This document shows positions 25,055-32,985 of a stretch of DNA of 64,000 bases, one piece after another. The first letter of the stretch is position 1. Each line of letters starts with the position of its first letter. Source of the DNA: Jatrophihabitans endophyticus. GTDB taxonomy: Bacteria; Actinomycetota; Actinomycetes; Mycobacteriales; Jatrophihabitantaceae. The translations under genes were made by a program, and so were the position numbers. The stretch covers positions 806,001 through 870,000 of the forward strand of contig NZ_FQVU01000001.1 in NCBI RefSeq assembly GCF_900129455.1. Reading direction: 5' to 3'. Under the pieces are notes generated by a model, which saw only the letters and a list, made by a program, of their open reading frames with translations, searched no databases and had not been told where the DNA came from.

Positions 25055-25258
25055 ATGAGCGACTTCCATGAGGGCGACCGGGTGACGTGGGCGAGCCACG
25101 GCAGTGAGGCCACGGGCAAGGTCGTCCGCAAGATCACGAGCGAGACCGAGGCGGGTGGCCGCACGGTCAAGGCGAGCAAGGACGAGCCGCAGTACCTGGT
25201 GAAGAGCGACAACGGCGGCGAGGCCGTTCACAAACCCGACGCCCTGCAGAAGGCCTGA
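25055..25258 (+). CDS. DUF2945 (Tudor-like) small protein
   Basis: The 67-residue protein (FHEGDRVTWASHGSEATGKVVRKIT ... LVKSDNGGEAVHKPDALQ) is a typical DUF2945/hypervirulence-associated Tudor-like fold, known from many soil bacteria and fungi. The biochemical role is not known. It is 39 bp after the methyltransferase stop and is separated from the convergent focA gene by a hairpin-forming gap. Confidence 0.85.
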   Translation: MSDFHEGDRVTWASHGSEATGKVVRKITSETEAGGRTVKASKDEPQYLVKSDNGGEAVHKPDALQKA

Positions 25259-25309
25259 CCGTCCGATGAGCCGGGGTCTCGACCTGCTGCAGTCGTAGCG
25301 CCGTCCGGC

Positions 25310-25350
25310 GATCCTCCGGCGCAGGACGACGCGGCATTCGCAGGAGGATC
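25310..25350. terminator. inverted repeat between DUF2945 gene and focA
   Basis: GATCCTCC at 25310-25317 and GGAGGATC at 25343-25350 form a perfect 8-bp stem in the 119-bp gap between convergent genes; likely a bidirectional terminator. Confidence 0.4.
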
Positions 25351-25377
25351 CGCCCGCCGGAAGATCCACCGGCTGGC

Positions 25378-26184
25378 TCAGTCGGCCGGCGCGTCCTTCA
25401 GGTAGAGGTAGTAGTAGGCGCCGCCGACGAACACGCCGGCCCCGACGGCGTTGCCGAGGAACGCGAAGATCAGGTTCAGCACCATGTCGCCGCCGGTGAT
25501 GCCGGTGTTCTCGAAGATCGCGAGCGGCAGGAAGAACATGTTGGCGACGACGTGGTCGAAGCCGAGCGCGACGAACGCGGTGATCGGGAAGACGATGGCG
25601 AGGATCTTGCCGCCGACGGTGGTGGCCGCGAGGGCGAGCCAGACGGCGAGGCACACCAGCCAGTTGCAGCCCAGCGCGCGCAGGAACTGCTCCAGGTGGG
25701 TCTCGGTCATGCCCTTGCCGGCGGCGATGGCCTGCAGCCGGATCCAGGACGACCCCGCCGACCCGGGTGCCCCCTGCTTGATCACGCCCGTCTTGTCGGC
25801 CAGCACGTAGGCCACGAACAACGACCCGGCGAAGTTGCCGATGGTGACCCAGAGCCAGTTCAGCAGCACCCGCACCACGCTGACCTTGCCGGCGAACACG
25901 GCCATCGGGCCCAGCGCCATGTTGCCGGTCAGCAGCTCGGCACCGCCGATCACGACGAGGATGAGGCCCAGGCTGAACACGAGACCGGTGACGACCGTGA
26001 CCAGCCCGCCCCACGTCTTCGGGTCGAGCCCGGACGATGCCACGATCGCCAGCAGGCCTCCGAACGCGATGTAGGCGCCGGCGAGGAAGCCGCCGATCAG
26101 CGCCTTCGGCGGCGGCAGCAGCGTCTTGGTCGTCCCGCTCGCGACGGCGGCCGCCGCGACGGCAGGGGGCGCGTTGTAGCTCAT
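25378..26184 (-). CDS. focA: formate/nitrite channel (FocA family)
   Basis: The 268-residue protein is a FocA/NirC-family channel with six predicted membrane spans. It includes KALIGGFLAGAYIAFGG, the GGAELLTGN signature, a cytoplasm-facing NFAGSLFV, and the conserved GCNWLVCLAVW. FocA channels carry formate (or nitrite) across the membrane as pentamers. The gene is divergent from the formate dehydrogenase operon at 26340, across a 155-bp shared promoter region, which argues for formate as substrate and shared regulation. It would feed formate to, or release it from, the dehydrogenase. Confidence 0.9.
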   Translation of the reverse strand: MSYNAPPAVAAAAVASGTTKTLLPPPKALIGGFLAGAYIAFGGLLAIVASSGLDPKTWGGLVTVVTGLVFSLGLILVVIGGAELLTGNMALGPMAVFAGKVSVVRVLLNWLWVTIGNFAGSLFVAYVLADKTGVIKQGAPGSAGSSWIRLQAIAAGKGMTETHLEQFLRALGCNWLVCLAVWLALAATTVGGKILAIVFPITAFVALGFDHVVANMFFLPLAIFENTGITGGDMVLNLIFAFLGNAVGAGVFVGGAYYYLYLKDAPAD

Positions 26185-26339
26185 GTCGACGTTCCTCTCC
26201 GCAGGTCAGCGTCCGACGTCGGGCGGCTTACCCCGGCCGCAGCACGGGAACGCCGCGTCCCGGCGATCACTTCGCCCGATCAGGGGGTAGCGTCGTCACC
26301 GCGTCGAGACGAACGGCGCCGACCTCGTGGGGGAACCCG

Positions 26340-29300
26340 GTGGCTCTGGGCAAGACGTTCCTCGGCTGGCCGGTCGTCCGGCAGCTGACCGGCGCCGACC
26401 GTCTCGGTCGCGGCGCCGCCGCGCAGTCGGCCGCCACGCGTGAGCGGGTGGCCCGCACCGAGACCGCCGACCGTGTCGTCAAGAGCATCTGCCCCTACTG
26501 TGCCGTCGGCTGCGGCCAGCGCGTGTACGTCAAGGACGAGAAGGTCGTCCAGATCGAGGGTGACCACGACTCCCCCATCTCGCGCGGTCGGCTCTGCCCG
26601 AAGGGCTCGGCGAGCGAGCAGCTCGTCAACTCCCCCGGCCGGCAGACGGCGATGCTCTACCGGCGGCCCTACGCGACCGAGTGGGAACCGCTCGATCTCG
26701 AGACGGCCACCGACATGCTCGTCGACCGCATCCTCGACACCCGGTCTCGCACCTGGCAGGACGAGTGCGAGGGCAAGACCGTCCGACGCACGCTCGGGAT
26801 CGCCGCGCTCGGCGGCGCGACGCTGGACAACGAGGAGAACTACCTGATCAAGAAGATCTTCACGGCCATGGGTGCCGTGCAGATCGAGAACCAGGCCCGG
26901 ATTTGACACAGCGCCACCGTCCCCAGTCTGGGGGCTTCCTTCGGTCGTGGCGGGGCCACCACCTTCCAGCAGGACCTGCAGCACTCCGACTGCATCGTCA
27001 TCCAGGGCTCGAACATGGCCGAGTGCCACCCGGTCGGGTTCCAGTGGGTGATGGAGGCGAAGAAGCGCGGCGCCAAGGTCATCCACATCGACCCGCGGTT
27101 CACGCGGACGTCGGCGGTGTCGGACCTGCACGTCCCGCTGCGGGCCGGTAGCGACATCGCGTTCCTGGGCGGGATCGTCAACTACATCCTGAGCAACGGG
27201 AAGTGGTTCGACGAGTACGTGAAGGCGTACACGAACGCCTCGACGATCGTCGGCGCGGACTTCGTCGACACCGAGGACCTCGACGGCCTGTTCAGCGGGT
27301 ACGACCCCGAGACCGGCACCTACGACACCGCGTCGTGGCAGTACGACGGGGTCGAGGAGGTCGCGGCCGGCGGGCAGCGCGAGCTCTCCGACGAGGAGAA
27401 GGCGCAGGGACCCGACGGCGCCGAGACCAGCGAGGGCGAGGGCGACGTGTCGCGCCGCGAGCGCGGGGCGGCGTACGAGATGGGCGGGCACGGCGCGTCG
27501 CTGCACCACGCCGAGGTCAAGCGCGACGAGTCGCTGCAACACCCGCGCTGCGTTTTCCAGATCCTCAAGCGTCACTACGCCCGGTACAGCCCAGAGATGG
27601 TGGCACGGGTGTGCGGCGTCCCCGTGGAGCAGTTCCTCGAGGTCTGCGAGGCCGTCACCGCCAACAGCAATCGCGAGCGGACGACGTCCTGGGTGTACTC
27701 GGTCGGCTGGACGCACCACTCGGTCGGCGTGCAGTACATCCGCGGCTCGGCCATCATCCAGCTGTTGCTGGGCAACATGGGGCGGCCGGGCGGTGGCATC
27801 CTCGCCCTGCGCGGTCATGCCAGCATCCAGGGCTCGACCGACATCCCCACCCTGTTCAACCTGCTGCCGGGCTACCTGCCGATGCCCAAGTCAGGCGAGC
27901 ACGACACGCTCGACGACTACATCGCGACCATCACGTCACCTGCGCAGAAGGGTTTTTGGGCAGAAGCACGCAAATTCACGGTGTCGCTGCTCAAGTCGTA
28001 CTGGGGCGACGCCGCGACGGCCGACAACGACTACTGCTTCGACTACCTGCCCAAGCTCACCGGCGACCACAGCACTTATCCCACGGTGATGGGCATGCTC
28101 GCCGACGAGGTCGAGGGCTACTTCCTGCTCGGGCAGAACCCCGCGGTGGGCTCGGCGCACGGGAAGATGCAGCGCCTGGGCATGTCGCACCTGAAGTGGC
28201 TCGTCGTCCGCGACCTGAACATGATCGAGTCGGCGACGTTCTGGAAGGACGGTCCGGAGATCGAGACCGGCGAACTGCGCACTGAGGACATCGGCACCGA
28301 GGTGTTCTTCTTCCCGGCCGCGTCCCACGTCGAGAAGGACGGCACGTTCACGCAGACGCAGCGCGTGCTGCAGTGGCACCACAAGGCGATCGAGCCCCCG
28401 GGCGACTGTCGCAGCGACCTGCACTTCTTCTTCCACCTCGGCCGCAAGCTGCGCGAGCGGCTGGCGACCTCGACCGAGGAGCGCGACCGGCCGCTGCTGG
28501 ACCTCACCTGGGACTACCCGACCGAGGGCCCGCTCGCGGACCCGTCGGCCGACGCGGTCCTGCAGGAGATCAACGGTCGCCACCTCGCCGGCGACAAGGC
28601 CGGCCGGCCGCTCGACTCGTACCTGGCGATGGCCGACGACGGGTCGACCTCGGGCGGTTGCTGGATCTACACCGGCGTCTACGCCGACGGCGTGAACCAG
28701 GCCGCGCGTCGCAAGCCGGGCCGTGAGCAGTCCTGGGTCGCGCCCGAATGGGGCTGGGCGTGGCCGGCGAACCGGCGCATCCTCTACAACCGGGCCTCCG
28801 CCGACCCGGAGGGTCGGCCGTGGAGCGAGCGCAAGGCCTACGTCTGGTGGGACGAGGAACAGGGCAAGTGGACGGGGCACGACATCCCCGACTTCGTCCC
28901 CGACAAGGCGCCCGGTTACCGACCGGAACGCGGCACGGGCGGGGTCGAGGGCCTCGCCGGCGACGACCCGTTCATCATGCAGGCCGACGGCAAGGCGTGG
29001 CTCTACGCGCCGACCGGGCTGCTCGACGGCCCGCTGCCGGCGCACTACGAACCGGCCGAGTCGCCGGTGCGCAATCCGCTCTACCGGCAGCAGGCCAACC
29101 CGACCCGCCAGGTCTTCAAACGCAAGGACAACCTGCAGAACCCGTCGCCGCCGGAGTTCGCCGCCGACGTCTTCCCCTACGTGTTCACCACGTACCGGCT
29201 CACCGAGCACCACACGGCCGGCGGCATGAGCCGGTGGCTGCCGTTCCTGGCCGAGTTGCAGCCGGAGTTCTTCTGCGAGGTATCGCCCGAGCTCGCACGG

Positions 29301-29678
29301 GAACGACAGCTGCAGCACCTCGGCTGGGCCACCATCGTGACGGCCCGGACGGCCATCGAGGCGCGGGTGCTGGTCACCGATCGGATGACGCCGCTGCGGA
29401 TCGGGGCCGACGGCGACACCAAGGTCGTCCATCAGGTGGGGTTGCCGTACCACTGGGGCGTGGGGTCGTCCGCACTCGTGAGCGGCGACTCCGCGAACGA
29501 CCTGTTCGGTGTCACCCTGGACCCCAACGTGCACATCCAGGAGTCGAAGGTCGCGTCCTGCGACATCCAACCGGGGCGCCGCCCCACCGGGCCGGCCCTG
29601 CTGCGCTACGTCGCGGAGTACCAGAGCCGCGCGGGCATCACGGTGGAGACCGGCAACCAGCGACGGACGGAGAGCTGA
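26340..29678 (+). CDS. selenocysteine-containing formate dehydrogenase catalytic (alpha) subunit
   Basis: The gene reads through an in-frame TGA at 26904-26906, giving 1112 residues with selenocysteine at position 189 in QIENQARI-Sec-HSATVPSLGASFGRG. This is the exact place where FdnG/FdoG-type enzymes have Sec, which ligates molybdenum or tungsten together with the bis-MGD cofactor. Other marks are the [4Fe-4S] motif SICPYCAVGCGQ ... GRLCPKGSAS, VIQGSNMAECHPV, and the C-terminal GLPYHWGVG. A SECIS-like hairpin follows the UGA. A GTG start at 26340 fits family members that begin with WPVVRQLTG. No twin-arginine signal is seen, so the catalytic side probably faces the cytoplasm. The ATG of the beta subunit overlaps the stop. 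A hydrophilic insert (27364-27510) separates two core regions. Confidence 0.95.
26912..26952 (+). promoter_or_regulatory. bacterial SECIS element for UGA recoding
   Basis: Downstream of the UGA, GTCCCC (26919-26924) pairs with GGGGGC (26930-26935) around a 5-nt apical loop AGUCU. It carries the GU that SelB recognises in E. coli SECIS elements. The stem starts 12 nt after the UGA, within the normal window. A second helix, CGCCAC (26912-26917) with GTGGCG (26947-26952), extends the structure with an asymmetric internal loop. All lies inside the coding sequence. Confidence 0.85.
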
Positions 29679-30703
29679 TGGCGTCGCATCGCCGCGACCC
29701 CGACCCCCGGGTCGCGCAGCGGGCGGGCTGGGAGGACCCGCCGCCGCGCAAGGGCTTCTTCACCGACACGTCGATCTGCATCGGCTGCAAGGCGTGCGAG
29801 GTCGCCTGCAAGGAGTGGAACGGCGTCCCCGACGACGGGTTCAACCTGCTCGGGTCCTCGTACGACAACACCGGCGCGCTCGGCGCCTCCACGTGGCGGC
29901 ACGTCGCGTTCATCGAGCAGCCCAAGGAGCTGCCCGGGGTCGACCCGGGGCTGCGCGGCACCCCGGTCGGCCCCCCGGCCACCGACGCCGTCAACGCCGC
30001 CGCCGACGACGCGCTGACCGGTGAGCGCACCGCGCTGGGCACCGACACCACCAAGGTCTCGCTCGGTATGCCGTCGTTCGACCTCCCCGGCTCCGCCGAC
30101 CCCGACGGCAAGCGCACCGACTTCCGGTGGCTGATGTCGTCCGACGTCTGCAAGCACTGCACGCACGCGGCCTGCCTGGACGTGTGCCCGACGGGGTCGC
30201 TCTTCCGCACGGAGTTCGGCACCGTCGTCGTGCAGGACGACATCTGCAACGGCTGCGGCTACTGCGTGCCCGCCTGCCCGTTCGGCGTCATCGACCGGCG
30301 CATCGGCGACAAGGGGACGAAGAACGTCGGCATCGCCCAGAAGTGCACGCTGTGCTACGACCGGCTCGGCGCGGGCAAGACACCGGCGTGCGCGCAGGCC
30401 TGCCCCACCGAGTCGATCCAGTTCGGCGATCTCGACGAGTTGCGCGAGCGCGCTCAACGACGTGTCGAGGCCCTGCACGAGCGCGGGGTGACCGACGCCC
30501 GCCTGTACGGGGAGAGTCCCGACGACGGCATCGGCGGGGCCGGCGCGATGTTCCTGCTGCTCGACGAGCCGGAGGTCTACGGCCTGCCGCCGGACCCGGT
30601 CGTCACCACCCGTGACCTGCCCGCGATGTGGCGGCAGGCGGGGCTGGCCGCCGCAGGCCTGCTGGCCGCGGCCGTCACCTCGTTCCTGGGGCGGCGGCGG
30701 TGA
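29678..30703 (+). CDS. formate dehydrogenase beta subunit (four-cluster ferredoxin)
   Basis: The 341-residue protein has the arrangement of FdnH-type beta subunits. Four Cys clusters are visible: ICIGCKACEVACKEWN, VCKHCTHAACLDVCPTGSL, ICNGCGYCVPACPFGV, and CTLCYDRLGAGKTPACAQACPTESI. These hold four [4Fe-4S] clusters that pass electrons from the molybdenum site to the membrane subunit. An insert (about residues 65-140) lies between the first cluster and the rest. The C-terminus has one membrane-anchoring helix (LAAAGLLAAAVTSFLG). ATGA overlap links it to the alpha subunit and the next start overlaps its stop. Confidence 0.95.
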   Translation: MASHRRDPDPRVAQRAGWEDPPPRKGFFTDTSICIGCKACEVACKEWNGVPDDGFNLLGSSYDNTGALGASTWRHVAFIEQPKELPGVDPGLRGTPVGPPATDAVNAAADDALTGERTALGTDTTKVSLGMPSFDLPGSADPDGKRTDFRWLMSSDVCKHCTHAACLDVCPTGSLFRTEFGTVVVQDDICNGCGYCVPACPFGVIDRRIGDKGTKNVGIAQKCTLCYDRLGAGKTPACAQACPTESIQFGDLDELRERAQRRVEALHERGVTDARLYGESPDDGIGGAGAMFLLLDEPEVYGLPPDPVVTTRDLPAMWRQAGLAAAGLLAAAVTSFLGRRR

Positions 30704-31716
30704 CCGAGCAGGCGCCCGAGCGGGGTCGGCGACGTGGCCGAGGTCGCGGCCGGGGCTCCGCCGACGGCGCGCCGATGGTGCCGGACGTCGAGTTCACGTC
30801 GTACTACGGCCGTCCGGTCGTCAAGGTGGCGCCATGGACGGCCGACATCCCCGCCTACCTGTTCCTCGGCGGGCTCGCCGGCGGCTCGTCGCTGCTGGCC
30901 GCGGGTGCCGATCTCACCGGCCGGCCGGGGCTACGCCGGGTCGGCCGGCTCGGCGCCGCCGCCGGGATCACGCTGAGCTTCGGGGCGCTGGTCCACGACC
31001 TCGGCAGGCCGCTGCGGTTCCTCAACATGCTGCGGGTGGCCAAGCCGACGTCGCCGATGTCCACCGGCACCTGGATCCTCATGGGGTACGGACCCGCCGC
31101 GGGGATCGCCGGAGCGGCCGAGCTAGGCGAGCTGGTCCGCCCGTACCTGCCGCGGTCGCTGCGGTGGACGGTGCGGTTGCTCTCGGCGCTCGCGCCCTCT
31201 GCCGGCTTCGCGGCCGCGGTCGCCGCGCCGGCCGTCGCGTCCTACACCGCCGTGCTGCTCGCCGACACCGCCACACCGTCGTGGCACGAGGCCTACCGCG
31301 AGCTGCCGTTCGTGTTCGTCGGCTCGGCGGCCGCCGCGGCGGGCGGTCTCGGCATGCTGGCCGGGCCGCCGGCCGAGGCCGGCCCCGCCCGTCGGCTGGC
31401 CGCGGCCGGTGCCGTCGCCGAGCTCGTCGCGGAGCGCGTCATGGAGTCGTCCATGGGTGTGACGGCCGAGCCGCTGCACGAGGGGCGGGCGGGCGCACTG
31501 CTGCGAGCCAGCAAGGCCCTCACCGCGGGCGGTGCCCTGGTCGGCGCGCTGCTCGGGGGCCGCTCCCGCGTCGCCGCCGTGGCCGGCGGGGCCGCGCTGG
31601 TACTGGGCTCGGCCTGCACCCGGTTCGGCATCTTCGAGGCCGGGCAGGCGTCGGCTCGCGACCCGAAGTACACCGTCGTCCCGCAGCGCGAGCGCATTGC
31701 CGAGCGGGAGGCGTGA
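30700..31716 (+). CDS. NrfD/PsrC-like membrane subunit of formate dehydrogenase
   Basis: The 338-residue protein starts with an Arg/Gly-rich tail and has about eight membrane spans with the NrfD signature (APWTADIPAYLFLGGLAGGSS, LGRPLRFLNMLRVAKPTSPMS). NrfD subunits bind quinone and need no heme, unlike the cytochrome b gamma subunits of E. coli FDH-N. So this enzyme most probably passes electrons from formate to menaquinone through an NrfD subunit. The GTG start at 30700 overlaps the beta-subunit stop. A separate fdhD gene for sulfuration of the cofactor was not found in the window. Confidence 0.88.
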   Translation: MTEQAPERGRRRGRGRGRGSADGAPMVPDVEFTSYYGRPVVKVAPWTADIPAYLFLGGLAGGSSLLAAGADLTGRPGLRRVGRLGAAAGITLSFGALVHDLGRPLRFLNMLRVAKPTSPMSTGTWILMGYGPAAGIAGAAELGELVRPYLPRSLRWTVRLLSALAPSAGFAAAVAAPAVASYTAVLLADTATPSWHEAYRELPFVFVGSAAAAAGGLGMLAGPPAEAGPARRLAAAGAVAELVAERVMESSMGVTAEPLHEGRAGALLRASKALTAGGALVGALLGGRSRVAAVAGGAALVLGSACTRFGIFEAGQASARDPKYTVVPQRERIAEREA

Positions 31717-31770
31717 CCCACCCGCCCGCCGGCGCCGCGACGCGAGCTCCGACCCGCTCACCACGTCGGG

Positions 31771-31859
31771 TTGGCCCCACGCGAGCGCGGCCAGTCGATC
31801 TTCGACACCGCGCGCACATGGGGCCAACCTCGCCGATCACCGCGCGCGCATGGGGCCAA
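31771..31859. repeat. small intergenic repeat cluster (two direct, one inverted)
   Basis: The stretch between the FDH operon and selD has two direct copies, about 32 bp apart, of a unit ending in ATGGGGCCAA and starting with CGCGCGC/GCGCGCAC (ends at 31827 and 31859). An inverted degenerate copy TTGGCCCCACGCGAGCGCG lies at 31771-31789. The inverted and direct copies can pair into long hairpins, which would make a terminator for both the FDH operon and the convergent selD gene. Confidence 0.5.
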
Positions 31860-31884
31860 GCCCGCACCACGGCAAGCTGGCGGG

Positions 31885-32874
31885 TCAGCGGACGGTGAGC
31901 ACGGTGTCGCCGGCCGCGACCGTCTCGCCGACGACCGGGGCGCCCGGCACCTCGCCGACCACGAGTAGGCCGCCGCTGGTCTGGGCGTCGGCGAGCAGCA
32001 GCAGCTCGTCCTCGGGCACGGTGGCCGCGAGGTGCGGGCGCACCCAGTCCAGGTTGCGCTTCGTGCCGCCGCTGACGAAGCCGTCGCGGAGCGCGTCACG
32101 GGCACCGTCGAGGTACGGGACGGCGGCCGCGTGGACCACCGCCGATACCCCGGACGCCCGCGCGAGCTTGTAGAGGTGGCCGAGCAGCCCGAAACCGGTG
32201 ACGTCGGTGGCCGCCTCGGCCCCGGCGGCCAGCGCCGCCACCGACGCATCGGCGTTCAGCGCGACCATCGACTCGATCGCCTGGGGAAAGACCTCGCCGG
32301 TGCTCTTGTGCCGGTTGTTGAGCACGCCGACGCCCAACGGCTTGGTGAGGCTGACGGGCAGGCCGGGACGCGCCGCGTCGTTGCGCAGCAGCCGCGCCGG
32401 ATCGGCCACCCCGGTGACGGCCATGCCGTACTTGGGCTCGGGGTCGTCGATGCTGTGACCGCCGCCGACGTGGCAGCGCGCCTGCCGTGCGACGTCCAGA
32501 CCGCCGCGCAGCACCTCGCGCAGCAGCTCGGTGGGCAGCACGTCGCGGGGCCAGCCGACGAGGTTCACCGCGACCAGCGGCCGTCCGCCCATCGCGTAGA
32601 CGTCCGACAGCGCGTTGGCGGCGGCGATGCGGCCGAAGGTGTAGGCGTCGTCCACCACCGGGGTGAAGAAGTCCGCGGTCGTGACCACCGCGGTGCGCTC
32701 GTCGATCACCACCACCGCCGCGTCGTCGCCGTCGTCGAGCCCCACGAGCAGGTCCGGCGACGGCGGCCCGACGAGGTCGCGGACCACGTCCTCGAGCTCA
32801 CCCGGCGGGATCTTGCAGGCGCAGCCCCCACCGTGGGCGTACTGCGTGAGGCGGACGGCGTCGGTCTTCGTCAC
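31885..32874 (-). CDS. selD: selenophosphate synthetase
   Basis: The 329-residue protein has the SelD opening LTQYAHGGGCACKIPPGEL. The catalytic residue is Cys18 (where some homologues have Sec) with Lys21, matching E. coli Cys17/Lys20. Later motifs include LLVGLDDGDDAAVV, ATDVTGFGLLGHLYKLARASG and DAQTSGGLL. SelD makes selenophosphate from selenide and ATP, the donor for tRNA-Sec synthesis. The GTG start at 32874 fits the family N-terminus. It converges on the FDH operon and lies 111 bp downstream of the GGDEF-EAL gene, on the same strand. It works with selA, selB and selC nearby. Confidence 0.95.
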   Translation of the reverse strand: MTKTDAVRLTQYAHGGGCACKIPPGELEDVVRDLVGPPSPDLLVGLDDGDDAAVVVIDERTAVVTTADFFTPVVDDAYTFGRIAAANALSDVYAMGGRPLVAVNLVGWPRDVLPTELLREVLRGGLDVARQARCHVGGGHSIDDPEPKYGMAVTGVADPARLLRNDAARPGLPVSLTKPLGVGVLNNRHKSTGEVFPQAIESMVALNADASVAALAAGAEAATDVTGFGLLGHLYKLARASGVSAVVHAAAVPYLDGARDALRDGFVSGGTKRNLDWVRPHLAATVPEDELLLLADAQTSGGLLVVGEVPGAPVVGETVAAGDTVLTVR

Positions 32875-32985
32875 CCGCTCGACCGTACGCGGCGTGCGGG
32901 TGTGCGGTCGGCGGCGACCAGACCCTGCTCCCGCCGTCTTTCCCGGCCGGGCGCGCGGCGCGGCAGACCGCCGGCACCGCACGGG

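Noticed and set aside
26904-26906. TGA as a nonsense mutation splitting a formate dehydrogenase pseudogene
   Set aside because: The frame is unbroken on both sides, the position is the known Sec site, a SECIS-like hairpin follows, and the full sel machinery is present.
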